Shown here: one piece after another, positions 34,869 to 43,468 of the stretch | Numbering within the stretch: the first letter of the stretch is position 1 | Layout: each line of letters opens with the position of its first letter | DNA from: Caldilineaceae bacterium | GTDB taxonomy: Bacteria > Chloroflexota > Anaerolineae > Caldilineales > Caldilineaceae | Assembly (NCBI GenBank): GCA_011523365.1 | Contig: WTGY01000088.1 | Span: 1-55,394 of the forward strand | Direction of reading: 5' to 3' | DNA: 55,394 nucleotides | Translations under genes and position numbers: made by a program | The notes under the pieces: generated by a model | The model's input: only the letters and a program-made list of their open reading frames with translations | Told to the model about the DNA's origin: nothing | The model's database searches: none

Positions 34869-34970
34869 GAGTCGGGTCGCCTAAAGTCGGTCTATGTCGG
34901 GTGAGAGCGAGCAGTATTCCTTTTCCTGGACTTATGGGCATGACTTCGCACACGTTTCCTCGCCGTCTTA
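34869..34970 (-). repeat. Decamer-array element, unit D
   Basis: On the minus strand this reads left box GACGGCGAGGAAACGTGTGC (34947-34966), a tract with GGAAAAGGAA, then decamer-spaced CGACATAGAC, CGACTTTAGG, CGACCCGACT. The left box differs from unit B, 24 kb away, by a single base over this stretch. It is in the opposite orientation to units A-C. Confidence 0.7.
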
Positions 34971-35114
34971 GTTGGGTACTGGGCAACCACCAGTCTTGGA
35001 AGGGTCCTCCCTCGCCTGCGGATTCCCTGCCAGAGAGAGTCATGGCTTGATGTCAGTACGCTCTTGGTAAAGCCTACATGCATTCTGGCGCAGGGATATT
35101 ATATCACTGTTTTT

Positions 35115-35589
35115 GATGCAATTGCCGGGTGCAACCCAAATTTGGGGTGGGAAAAGTCTGGCGGTTTTTGGAAAGACGCAGGGGAGGCGCCAGGCCGGAC
35201 ATTATCGTGAGTTCCGTCAGTTGGAGAGGATGCGAAGGCAGGCACAGGGCCGGCACCTGCGGGGATTTGGTGGGACTGGCGCGACGTGGTTTGGCGAAAC
35301 CCTTTCGATTAGGCACATGTCACCAATGTCGACACCAAGTCGACGAGGCATGTTGTAGGAGAGGGGGCGTTGCGGGGGCGGAGCCCCCGCACAAGGGAGG
35401 GCCGAATAGGCCCGACCGCCCAACTGCAGTAGTCAGTGGTCAGTGGTCAGAGGAGGCGTTATCCTTGGCTTGGAGTTGATGGGGGACTGGAGATGTCTCA
35501 GACCTCAGCTCAGACACGTGAAAGTTTGCCCCCATTTTGGGATGCACCCCAATTGCCCTGTTTCGCAACCCAATTCAGATGCAATTGCC
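35115..35589. repeat. Segment bounded by a 12-bp direct repeat, MITE-like
   Basis: GATGCAATTGCC occurs at both 35115-35126 and 35578-35589. Just inside, 35121-35156 and 35522-35558 are imperfect inverted matches (both contain GGG-TGCA(A/C)CC and AATTGC in opposite sense). The enclosed 450 bp is non-coding and carries the two-hairpin repeat. It looks like a small non-autonomous insertion, but no transposase is associated. Confidence 0.4.
35353..35421 (+). repeat. Two-hairpin GC-rich repeat, complete copy 1
   Basis: Hairpin 1 is an 8-bp perfect stem GCGGGGGC/GCCCCCGC with a GGA loop (35372-35390). A conserved linker ACAAGGGAGG follows, then hairpin 2 GGGCC/GGCCC with a five-base loop (35399-35413), ending GACCGCCC. 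Copy 2 at 40993-41050 has different bases in both stems that still pair. Confidence 0.8.
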
Positions 35590-35753
35590 TTGTGCCGACA
35601 GCCATCAGCCAGGTTGTGAACCGACAAATGTTATGATAGTTGAATCTTCCTGAGCGAACCTTTATACTGCGAATCAGGACGACAGGGAACATGCGGCAAG
35701 GCGGCGTTTTGGGAAACCGACCTGAATCCGACTGCGAACACGAGGAGAGAGGG

Positions 35754-36755
35754 ATGCAATACGTGAATTTTGGCAGCGCGGGCGTGAAGGTTTCGCGCGT
35801 GGCGTTGGGGCTTGGGCTGCGAGGCCAGCAGGACGAAAAGGAGGCACGCAATCTGGTGGCGGCAGCGCTGGATTTGGGTGTGAATCTATTCGATTGCGCC
35901 AACATCTATGGGCTGGGGGACGATCGGGCGTTCAGAGGCACCTCGGAGGTGTTGCTGGGGAAGGCGTTACAGGGTCGGCGGGATGATGTGGTGATCACGT
36001 CCAAGGTGCGGGGGGAGATTGGCGATGGCCCCAATGACAGCGGCCTATCCCGTTACCATATTCTGCGCGAGGCGGAGCGTTCGCTGCGCCGGCTGAACAC
36101 GGACCGTATCGATGTTTATCTGATCCACGGATTGGACGAAACGACGCCGGTGGAGGAGACGTTTGGGGCGCTGGACAGCCTGGTGCAGCAGGGCAAGGTG
36201 CGCTATGTGGGTATCTGCAACCACCAGGCGTGGCAGGTGATGAAGGCGCTGCGGGTGCAGGAGCGATTGAACGCGGCGCCGGCGATCACGGTGCAGAACC
36301 CATACAATCTGCTGAACCGGGAGCTGGAGCGGGAGATGTTTCCGATGGTGGCGGAGATGGGGCTGGGCGTAATGGTATTCAGCCCGCTGGCGGTTGGTCT
36401 GCTGAGCGGAACTTACACGCCAGACAGTATGCCGGAGGAGAACAGTCTGTGGGGCGGGCGGCGGCGGCACGCTTTCCAGGACACATTGCGGGACCGGGCA
36501 GCGGACGTGGTGGCGGAGGTGATCGCAGTGGCCGGGCGCGTGGGGGCGACCCCTGGACAGGTATCGCAAGCGTGGATATTGTCACGGCCGGAGGTGACTT
36601 GCATTATCTCGGGTGCGGATGTGCCGGCGCACATTGAGGACACTGTGGGCGCGGTCGGCCTGGAACTGCCGGTGGAGGAGATCCGGCGGCTGGACCTGGT
36701 GTCGGCGGGTTTACAGACGGTGTTGGACGGGTCTGTGTTTGAGCCGGACCGGTGA
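35754..36755 (+). CDS. Aldo/keto reductase
   Basis: The 333-residue (beta/alpha)8 oxidoreductase begins at ATG 35754, a few bases after GAGGAGAGAGGG; the longer open frame from 35640 is not supported. The AKR tetrad is visible: Asp in NLFDCANIYG with Tyr five residues on, Lys in VITSKVRG and His in DVYLIHGLDE. SPLAVGLLSG and the C-terminal VTCIISGADVPAHIED contribute to NADPH binding. Sequence style resembles the voltage-channel beta-subunit/L-glyceraldehyde reductase group. Substrate not deducible. Confidence 0.9.
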   Translation: MQYVNFGSAGVKVSRVALGLGLRGQQDEKEARNLVAAALDLGVNLFDCANIYGLGDDRAFRGTSEVLLGKALQGRRDDVVITSKVRGEIGDGPNDSGLSRYHILREAERSLRRLNTDRIDVYLIHGLDETTPVEETFGALDSLVQQGKVRYVGICNHQAWQVMKALRVQERLNAAPAITVQNPYNLLNRELEREMFPMVAEMGLGVMVFSPLAVGLLSGTYTPDSMPEENSLWGGRRRHAFQDTLRDRAADVVAEVIAVAGRVGATPGQVSQAWILSRPEVTCIISGADVPAHIEDTVGAVGLELPVEEIRRLDLVSAGLQTVLDGSVFEPDR

Positions 36756-36819
36756 GGTTCTGCGCTTCGGCGATCGGAAGACGATTGACTTGCTTGCAGT
36801 TCCAGGGCGGGTTGGCGTT

Positions 36820-37278
36820 TCAGTCGGGGTCCGTTGGTTGGAGATGTTCGATCTCGATGTTGATCCCGTCCCACTTTTCATGGAGGTATTCGGCGACGAG
36901 ACGACGGTGACAGTGGTGCGGCTTGTGCTCGCTACAAAGGAGACAGGCGTTATCGAAGAGTTCAGGTGGGAGTTCTTCTTCGATTTTGCGGGCAGCCATC
37001 AGGGCGCGGAAGGAAAGTTCATAGGCTTCCCACGCCCCCTTCCTTTTCTTGAATTCGTCGAAGATGTCCTGGGTAGGCGCGAGTTGGGGCAGGTGCAGGT
37101 AGTCGATCTTGCCGATTTCGCGCAGGAAGTACCGGAGGTCGTTCTGCTTGGCAAAGCCGGAGAGTTGCGACCGGTTGTTGAGGCGTGTATCGATCAGCGT
37201 GCGGACACCCGACTGTTTGAGTTGGGTGAAGAAGGTCTCGGCGCTCTTTCGGGTAAAGCCGATGGTGTAGAGTTTCAT
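36820..37278 (-). CDS. DUF488 family protein
   Basis: The protein of about 152 residues begins MKLYTIGFTRKSAETFFTQL, followed by LIDTRLNNRSQLSGF. It has a C-terminal CLLCSEHKPHHCHRRL, the Cys/His motif typical of DUF488 (PF04343). The start is moved to ATG 37278 where family similarity begins; no ribosome binding site is obvious. The biochemical role is unknown; the conserved Arg and Cys/His residues suggest an enzyme or nucleic-acid-binding role. Confidence 0.88.
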   Translation of the reverse strand: MKLYTIGFTRKSAETFFTQLKQSGVRTLIDTRLNNRSQLSGFAKQNDLRYFLREIGKIDYLHLPQLAPTQDIFDEFKKRKGAWEAYELSFRALMAARKIEEELPPELFDNACLLCSEHKPHHCHRRLVAEYLHEKWDGINIEIEHLQPTDPD

Positions 37279-37439
37279 TTCAGGCTTTGAGCACCGGGTG
37301 TTCAAGCAACTGTTTTGTCCATTCAGTGGATGGCGCTCAGGGAGGCGCCCCACTCAGACTTTTCCTCACGAACCAGATGTAAAGTCTATTCCGTTCAGTA
37401 TGGCAGTCATCCGGGGAATCATCGCAAGAGTAGCCTCAA

Positions 37440-37811
37440 TCATTGAATAGGCTCAATTGTGATATCGCCGCCGTCCAAAACGGTAATCGTCACACGATTA
37501 CCATAGAGAAGTGACACACCGACCAAGGCGCCCCCTTCTGCTTACAAGGCAAGCACTTCGCGTTCCTGATCATTCCAAATGACTGCTGCCAGATATACTT
37601 CCAGAATCACTGAATTTCCATCTCCCAAAGTGGCAATTCGATTCCCAGCTGGTTGCGGTGCAAGAGAATTTACCGTAGCCTTCGGCAGTGTCAGATAGCC
37701 ATTGAAACCTGTGTCAACTGCTGCTTCAATCCTTACCTTCCTCTGATTTTGTCCAACAACCTCCAAATCAATGACGGCCTCTCGTCTTTCTGAAACTTTC
37801 CCAGTAATCAT
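37440..37811 (-). pseudogene. Clan AA (retropepsin-like) aspartic protease, interrupted by an in-frame stop
   Basis: Residues 1-89 contain AAVDTGFNGYLTLP with the catalytic DTG (Asp33-Gly35), as in the AF_0612-type single-domain aspartic proteases. Translation stops at TAA 37542-37544. The same frame then continues as AEGGALVGVSLLYGNRVTIT and DGGDITIEPIQ to a natural stop at 37440. That is exactly the expected C-terminal strand segment of the family (LxGxSLLxGxRLxI). One nonsense mutation therefore splits an otherwise intact gene of 123 codons. It overlaps the upstream small gene by 4 bp (ATGA). Confidence 0.75.
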
Positions 37812-38077
37812 TTCTGATTCACTGTGAAACGTCCGCCGATACGGTAAGCTGATGGAAAACCGATGCGCAGACCGTAGATGACAGCATTTGGATATCTGGC
37901 GAGTAGACGCTTCGTCGCCATGAGGTCGTCAACGGCAATTTCATAAGCACCAGTTTCAATATCGATGACAAGAAAGCTGCCACTGTGCTCAGGCTCGACC
38001 ATTCCCTGCAGCTGCTGGCGATAAATGGTATTTCCCTTGGATGCAACCTCCTCAGAGATGTATTTGGCACTGGGCAT
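37808..38077 (-). CDS. Small conserved partner protein of the aspartic protease
   Basis: The 89-residue protein has an acidic core (GSFLVIDIETGAYEIAVDDL) and ends IYGLRIGFPSAYRIGGRF. AGGAGAAGGA precedes ATG 38077. The ATGA overlap with the aspartic protease gene indicates coupled translation. Similar small proteins are found beside this protease type in cyanobacteria and Chloroflexota, which has suggested an antitoxin-like or substrate role. No function is proven. Confidence 0.7.
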   Translation of the reverse strand: MPSAKYISEEVASKGNTIYRQQLQGMVEPEHSGSFLVIDIETGAYEIAVDDLMATKRLLARYPNAVIYGLRIGFPSAYRIGGRFTVNQK

Positions 38078-38124
38078 GAGGTCCTTCTCCTATTCATTCA
38101 TCAGCGACGTACTCTTAGTTCAGA

Positions 38125-39750
38125 TCACACGACCACGGCCATGCCTTCGGCGCCGGTGTCGGCGGCGCCGCTGAGCGCGCCGGTTTGGGGGTCGATGTGG
38201 AGGGCGTGGACGAGGGCGAGGCCGCCGTGGCTGTAGGGGATGTGGGCGGCGGGATGGCGTTTGTTGACTTCGTCGAGGACCCAGACGGGGATGCGGCGCT
38301 GGCAGTTGATGGCGTCGAGCTGGCAGTCGAAGCGGGGGGCGTGTACAGCTTTTTCTATGTCCATGCCGAAGTCGATGACGTTTAGGATTACCTGCAGGAC
38401 GGAGGTGATGATGCGGGTGGCGCCGGGCGCTCCGAGGACGAGGAGGGGTTGGTCGCCGCCGTCGGATGATTCCTTGTTGTAGACGATGGTCGGGGTCATG
38501 CCGGTCGTGCGGCCTTTGCCGGGGGCGATAGAGTTGGGATGGCCGGGCAGAGGGTTGAAGTTGACCATCGAGTTGTTGTACATGAAGCCGAGGCCGGGGG
38601 TGATGACACCTGAAGAGGAGCCGAGCGAGTGGGTAAGTGAGACGCAGTTGCCCTGGGCGTCGATGACTGAGAGGTGGGTGGTGTGGGGGGTCTCCGGCTG
38701 GGAGGGTGCAGGTTCGATGGGCTGGCCGCTATCGATGCGCTCGCGCCAGAAGGCGGCCCGTTCCCTGGACATCATCCAGTCGAGGGGTACGTTCTCGAAT
38801 TCGGTATCGGCCAAGTGCGGGTTGCGGTCGGCGAAGGCGGCTTTCATGGCGAGGCCGACGGTGTAGATGTAGTCGGCCGAGTTGTGGCCCATGGCGGCCA
38901 GGTCGTAGCCCTCCAGGATGTTGAGGATGGCGACAAGGGTTGCGCCGCCGTGCGGCGGGGTGGAGCTGGTGACGGCGTGGCCGCGGTAACTGCCGGAGAG
39001 TGAGGCGTCCTCGCGCAGGCGGTACTGTTCAAAGTCCTGCCGGGTGACGAAACTGCCGTTGGCGGCCAGATCGGAAGCCATGCGCTCCATGAACTGGCCG
39101 TGGTAGAAGTCTTCGCTGCCGTGTTGGACAATGTGACGCAGTGAGGCGGCGTAGTCCGGGTTTCGGAGCGTTTCACCAGTGTCATAGGGTAGGCCGTCGT
39201 CGCGGAGATAGATGCGACGGGCCTCCGGGTTGCTGTTGATGTAGTCGCGCAGGCTCATCCCCTCCCAGTACTGGTTGGATCGTTTCCAGCCGACGGCGAG
39301 GGAGTCGGTGACGACAAAGCCGTCTTGGGCGGTGCGGATGGCGGGTTCTGCGGCCTGTTGGAAGTCGATTGTGCCCCAGCGCTCAAGCAGCGAAGAGAAC
39401 ATCTTGACCGCACCGGGCGTACAGACGGAGGTGTAGCCGGCTTCGTTGACGTTGCCATCAAGGAAGAAGCCCCAGCCGCCGGGATTGGGGCGGATAAGCT
39501 TTTCCACCCACATGTCGTCCTTCACGAGGGCGCCGGCGAGCGCGGGCGCGTCGATTCCGATGGAACCGGACTGTCCGGCCAGGTGCAGATTGATCACAGC
39601 ATAGCCGCCGATGCCGCACATTTGGGGGCTGACCACGGCCTGCATAAGGGCGGCGGTTACGGCGGCGTCGATAGCATTGCCGCCGGACATGAGGACTTTG
39701 GCGCCGGCTTCTACGGCGAGGGGTTGCTGGGCAGAGATTGCGGCAGGCAT
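38125..39750 (-). CDS. ggt: Gamma-glutamyltransferase family protein
   Basis: The 541-residue Ntn-hydrolase has the autoprocessing site HTTHLSVIDAQGN, with the first Thr (about residue 357) as predicted nucleophile of the small subunit. SLGSSSGVITPGLGFMYNN and GKGRTTGMTPTIV follow. The large subunit holds GGNAIDAAVTAALMQAVVSP and GIGGYAV. It cleaves gamma-glutamyl bonds (glutathione or related). No signal peptide is seen at the chosen ATG, so it may be cytoplasmic, unlike E. coli Ggt. A cephalosporin-acylase-like substrate range cannot be excluded. Confidence 0.9.
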   Translation of the reverse strand: MPAAISAQQPLAVEAGAKVLMSGGNAIDAAVTAALMQAVVSPQMCGIGGYAVINLHLAGQSGSIGIDAPALAGALVKDDMWVEKLIRPNPGGWGFFLDGNVNEAGYTSVCTPGAVKMFSSLLERWGTIDFQQAAEPAIRTAQDGFVVTDSLAVGWKRSNQYWEGMSLRDYINSNPEARRIYLRDDGLPYDTGETLRNPDYAASLRHIVQHGSEDFYHGQFMERMASDLAANGSFVTRQDFEQYRLREDASLSGSYRGHAVTSSTPPHGGATLVAILNILEGYDLAAMGHNSADYIYTVGLAMKAAFADRNPHLADTEFENVPLDWMMSRERAAFWRERIDSGQPIEPAPSQPETPHTTHLSVIDAQGNCVSLTHSLGSSSGVITPGLGFMYNNSMVNFNPLPGHPNSIAPGKGRTTGMTPTIVYNKESSDGGDQPLLVLGAPGATRIITSVLQVILNVIDFGMDIEKAVHAPRFDCQLDAINCQRRIPVWVLDEVNKRHPAAHIPYSHGGLALVHALHIDPQTGALSGAADTGAEGMAVVV

Positions 39751-39860
39751 GGGGTTCTGGCTCCTGGTGGGAAGGGCGGCATTGGTTAGGCGCGCGGGCA
39801 GTCAGCGTCACGCGGTCAATGATACGCGAATACGCGGCCAACTGCAATGGGAAGCTACCG

Positions 39861-40697
39861 CTACAGAGAGCAGACCATGCGAATGTTTGTTGCGGTGAGT
39901 TCGCTCTGGTCGCGTTCCGAGGGGATGAGCCGGAATTCAAATATATGTTCGCGGCTTGGCAGGTAGTCCTTTGCGGATTCATCCTGCATCATCGAGAAGT
40001 GGAAGAATGCGCTCTCGTAAGGAGAATCGGGGCTCTTGCGTTTGTCAACCAGCCACAGGTGGGGTGACACCTTGGTCAGGAAACGCATATAGCCGAAGCC
40101 CTTATCCTCGTTGTAGTAGTAACACCAGCCGCGCACAGTAGAGTCTGCCTTGCCCCAACCGGCGGAGCCGTCGGGGACGGGCAGCAGATTGGGGATCAGA
40201 TAGCCGGACATGAATAGATCCACCTCCTGCCGCAGATTACCTGAGACATTATCGAAGGCGACGACTTCCACGCGGCAGCCCTTGTTCTGGAGCGCGCGCA
40301 CGACCTGAACGAAATCTCCGTCACCGGTTGCGATCAGGACTCTGTCGAGATTTTCAGACTGGAGCAGCGCGTCCACTGCCAGATCCAGATCGGAGTTGGC
40401 TTTGGCATAGCGGTTGCCAGTCTCGTCATCATACCAGCGTACACGCTTGATAATCACTTTGTAGCCCAGATCGCGCAGAGCGGAGTGGAAGCGAAACGCG
40501 CCGACGCGGTAGTCGATGTCCCACTGGGCACGTTCGGCGTCATGGGTAACGTAGGCGTTGAGGCGGACCGGTTCGCCCATATCCCGGCAGGCGAATTCGC
40601 GCAGTACGTCATACTGCATTCGGGAGCCGCCATTGCGATAGATGTTGGCGGCGTCAACGTAAACGCCGACCTTAACTAGAGATTGTTGCCAAACCAT
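39861..40697 (-). CDS. NYN/LabA-like nuclease fused to a cold-shock-like domain
   Basis: The 278-residue protein starts at ATG 40697 (AAGGAT upstream); the extension to 40802 is not family-like. Residues about 8-170 form a NYN (PIN-fold) domain with the acidic residues Asp15 (VYVDAANIY), Asp103/Asp105 (NSDLDLAVDA) and Asp126/Asp128 (TGDGDFVQVV). Residues about 187-277 resemble a cold-shock OB fold: EDKGFGYMRF, ESAFFHFS, a FEF strand and final ATNIRMV. The likely activity is metal-dependent RNA cleavage guided by an RNA-binding OB domain. It is divergent from the TRAP transporter genes. Confidence 0.78.
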   Translation of the reverse strand: MVWQQSLVKVGVYVDAANIYRNGGSRMQYDVLREFACRDMGEPVRLNAYVTHDAERAQWDIDYRVGAFRFHSALRDLGYKVIIKRVRWYDDETGNRYAKANSDLDLAVDALLQSENLDRVLIATGDGDFVQVVRALQNKGCRVEVVAFDNVSGNLRQEVDLFMSGYLIPNLLPVPDGSAGWGKADSTVRGWCYYYNEDKGFGYMRFLTKVSPHLWLVDKRKSPDSPYESAFFHFSMMQDESAKDYLPSREHIFEFRLIPSERDQSELTATNIRMVCSL

Positions 40698-41353
40698 TGA
40701 AGATCCTTTTGAACTAAATCTTTGTAGCGTTCGAGTAGCCGTCGAGAATGAGTATAGATTCTGTACAACCTGATTATACTGCACAGGCAAACACTTAGCC
40801 ACATCCGATATAAGTTCCCATTATTGGACACTTGAACCATCCTGTGCTGTTTTTCGTGTTCAGGGTGAGGTGAGGGGAATGCCCGCGCCGGCCGCTCTCG
40901 GGGGCGCGAATTACCTGAGGGGGAGGCGAAGTGCTTGCGGTGGGCGACATGCCTGCGATTGCGGCTACAGGGAGGGCGAGGCGTGTTCTGAAGGGGGCGT
41001 TGCGGGGGGAATCCCCCCGCACAAGGGAGGCCGCTTGCGGCCGACCGCCCCAAAAGTGAAGAGTGGGGAAAGAAGTGTAAGGAGGGATGGTGACGGCTTC
41101 GCTCGTCCAGTCCATGGTTTTGAATTGGCGGTGGTGGAGTGGGAGCGTCATCAATTGGGGGCGGTACAGCCTGTGGCCGTGTTGGGCGACAGGAAGGGAC
41201 ATTATCTGTGCCCTTTGCGGGCAGGTTCTTCCGGATATTGTGTATTGGACCGTTTCGGGTAAGATAGGGCAGTCCTGAGCAGAGTATTTGAAGCGGGAGA
41301 TTGTTACGGGCCGCGCCGGGTCAGCGTACCGCACAGATATAGGAACAGTGACG
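40698..41353. other. 656-bp intergenic region between NYN and TRAP genes
   Basis: Apart from the two-hairpin repeat at 40993-41050, nothing is recognised. The open frames here run through the repeat and are not protein-like. Promoters for both flanking genes should lie within it. Confidence 0.5.
40993..41050 (+). repeat. Two-hairpin GC-rich repeat, complete copy 2
   Basis: Hairpin 1 is GCGGGGGG/CCCCCCGC with an AAT loop (41002-41020). The linker ACAAGGGAGG is identical to copy 1. Hairpin 2 is GGCCGC/GCGGCC with a TT loop (41029-41042), followed by GACCGCCC. Both stems differ from copy 1 at paired positions. Confidence 0.8.
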
Positions 41354-41926
41354 ATGTTGAAGGTACTTCTACATGTGTCGAGACTCATTGACAACCTGTC
41401 AGAACGAATTGGCGGCGTGTCTGTGTATCTTGTGATCATTACGGTAGCGGTTGGGTTCTACAATGTGCTGGTGCGTTATATGGGGCAGTTTATTGGCGTT
41501 CAGTTGTCCTCCAATCTGTTTATTGAGATGCAGTGGTATCTGTACTCGCTGGTCTTCTTTCTGGGTTTTGCCTATATCCTCAAGAACGGCATCAACGTAC
41601 GCGTTGATTTCATCTATGCGAATTGGAGCAGGAAACGCCAGGCAGTGCTTGATTTCTGGGGGAATCTGTTCCTGCTTGTTCCCTATTGTGTTATCGGCAT
41701 CTGGGTGACAGTAAATCCGGTGATGACCTCCTGGCGGCAGTGGGAAATGTCGCCTGATCCGGATGGGTTGCCGCGCGCGCCTCTGAAGACGATGATCATC
41801 GTTGGCTTTGTGCTCTTGCTATTGCAGGCGATTTCCGAGTTGATCAAGCTGTATGCTGTTTTGCGAGGCGAGGATGAAGAGGCCATGGATCTGACGGAGC
41901 ACCAGGAAGCCTTGCGGATCGAGTAA
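41354..41926 (+). CDS. dctQ: TRAP transporter small membrane subunit (DctQ-like)
   Basis: The 190-residue protein has four hydrophobic helices. The conserved DctQ core is visible as [11 protein letters not shown] (second helix region), [20 protein letters not shown], and [15 protein letters not shown]. The start is placed at ATG 41354; the frame upstream to 41288 is hydrophilic and repeat-adjacent. It works with the large subunit 97 bp downstream and a periplasmic-type DctP in Na+-driven uptake of organic acids. Confidence 0.88.
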   Translation: MLKVLLHVSRLIDNLSERIGGVSVYLVIITVAVGFYNVLVRYMGQFIGVQLSSNLFIEMQWYLYSLVFFLGFAYILKNGINVRVDFIYANWSRKRQAVLDFWGNLFLLVPYCVIGIWVTVNPVMTSWRQWEMSPDPDGLPRAPLKTMIIVGFVLLLLQAISELIKLYAVLRGEDEEAMDLTEHQEALRIE

Positions 41927-42023
41927 GGGTGTTGCGGGCCAGTTGACGCCGCTGGCGGGAGTCTGTTGGTCTGGAAGAGATTGGGCTGATCATCCGGGGC
42001 GGGTCACACGAAAGGGAGTGACT

Positions 42024-43364
42024 ATGGGATTGGAATGGCTGGCAATTGTGATGTTCATACTGTTTTTTGTACTGATCCTGTATGGATATCCGGTAGCGTT
42101 TTCATTTGCCGGGACCGCCTTCGTTTTCATGTTGATTGGTTGGGCGTTGGGCATATTCAACATGAACTGGATCAAGCTGCTGCCCAACCGCTGGTTCGGC
42201 ACGATGTCGGACTTTACGCTGCTGGCAATTATATTTTTCGTCTTTATGGGGGCGATTTTCGAGAAATCGGGGCTGGCTGAGCGGTTGTTGACGACTGTCG
42301 GCATATTGCTGGGATCGATGCGCGGCGGTCTGGCACTGGCCGTTGTGCTGGTAGGGACGCTGCTAGCGGCGGCTACCGGGGTGGTGGCGGCCACCGTCAT
42401 TGTGATGGGGCTGCTGTCGTTGCCGATCATGGTGCGCTATGGATACAATCACCAGCTCGCGACCGGAATTATTACGGCCTCGGGGACAATGGCGCAACTG
42501 TTACCACCGAGCCTGGTGTTGGTGGTGTTGAGCGATCAGATTGGGGTGGGCGTGGGCGATCTGTTTGTCGGCGCGCTGATTCCGGGGCTGATTCTCTCGG
42601 GTCTCTACGCGCTGTACGTGATAGGGATTGCCATAGTTCGTCCACAGGACGCGCCAGCTCTGCCGCCCGAAGCACGAACCGTTCAGGGTGCGGCATTGAT
42701 GCGCCAGACGCTGATTGCGGTCGTTCCGCCGGTTCTGCTGATTTTCTCTGTGTTGGGCAGCATCTTTCAGGGTATCGCCACACCGACGGAGGCAGGCGCG
42801 GTCGGCGCGATTGGCGCCTGTATACTCACGGCGTTCAACCGGAATCTGAATTGGAAGCTGATCAAGGACGCGGCACGGTCCACGGCCAATATCACCGCAC
42901 TGGTGATCATGATTCTGTTCTGTTCGACCTATTTCGGGCTGGTCTTCGACCGCCTGGGGGGGCAGGACTATGTACAGGGCTTGCTGACGAGTCTGCCGGG
43001 CGGGTTCTGGGGGTTTGTGATTGTCGCCAACATTGCGATTTTCCTGTTGGGCATCAATCTGGAGTTCATCGAGATCAGCTTTATCGCGATGCCCCTGTTT
43101 GTGCCGGCTGCTCTGGAACTAGGTTTCACGAATGCGCAGATGGTCTGGTTCGGGGTGATGATGGCAATCAACCTGAACATGGCGTTCATCTCGCCACCGG
43201 TCGGGTTTTCGCTATTCTATCTGCAGAGCGTGGCGCCTCCCGAGGTGAAGACTGCGGATATACACAAGGGCGCATTGCCGTTTATGGTGCTGCAGGGCAT
43301 AGCCCTCGTGATCGTTATCCTTGTTCCGGAGACGGTGACCTGGTTGGTGGAGGCGGCATCATAG
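42024..43364 (+). CDS. dctM: TRAP transporter large membrane subunit (DctM-like)
   Basis: The 446-residue protein has about twelve hydrophobic helices. Signature segments are [60 protein letters not shown] and [21 protein letters not shown] six bases before ATG 42024 fixes the start. It forms the ion-coupled transport channel with DctQ. A bidirectional terminator separates it from two convergent dctP genes. Confidence 0.93.
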   Translation: MGLEWLAIVMFILFFVLILYGYPVAFSFAGTAFVFMLIGWALGIFNMNWIKLLPNRWFGTMSDFTLLAIIFFVFMGAIFEKSGLAERLLTTVGILLGSMRGGLALAVVLVGTLLAAATGVVAATVIVMGLLSLPIMVRYGYNHQLATGIITASGTMAQLLPPSLVLVVLSDQIGVGVGDLFVGALIPGLILSGLYALYVIGIAIVRPQDAPALPPEARTVQGAALMRQTLIAVVPPVLLIFSVLGSIFQGIATPTEAGAVGAIGACILTAFNRNLNWKLIKDAARSTANITALVIMILFCSTYFGLVFDRLGGQDYVQGLLTSLPGGFWGFVIVANIAIFLLGINLEFIEISFIAMPLFVPAALELGFTNAQMVWFGVMMAINLNMAFISPPVGFSLFYLQSVAPPEVKTADIHKGALPFMVLQGIALVIVILVPETVTWLVEAAS

Positions 43365-43396
43365 GCAGATAAGACAGCAGTACCGGAAAGGAAAGA

Positions 43397-43424
43397 GGGG
43401 CGAGCGGGCGCTCGCCCCTTTGCT
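43397..43424. terminator. Bidirectional rho-independent terminator
   Basis: The 9-bp perfect stem GGGGCGAGC/GCTCGCCCC (43397-43405, 43410-43418) with a GGGC loop is followed by TTTGCTTTT on the plus strand and preceded by AAAG on the other. It sits between the convergent dctM and dctP genes. Confidence 0.85.
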
Positions 43425-43468
43425 TTTGTGTTCGTCACCGCCAGGAGTTCGGCGTCACCCAACTCACA

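Larger units (their letters stand above)
33729..35753. other. 2-kb gene-free, repeat-rich zone
   Basis: No intact gene is visible. From left to right it contains a decayed ISAs1 transposase end, two tandem copies of a 130-bp unit with decamer arrays, two further decamer elements in minus orientation, a segment bounded by a 12-bp direct repeat, and the two-hairpin repeat. A TCAGTGGTCAGTGGTCAG tract occurs near 35434-35451. Promoters for the flanking divergent genes must be within it. Confidence 0.65.

Noticed and set aside
35434..35451. TCAGTGGTCAGTGGTCAG tract as a functional site
   Set aside because: It is a simple two-and-a-half-copy 8-bp repeat, of a kind common in repeat-rich bacterial intergenic DNA, with no partner structure here.
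36613..37290. 225-codon plus-strand open frame
   Set aside because: It is antisense to DUF488 and overlaps the aldo/keto reductase end; composition is that of a shadow frame.
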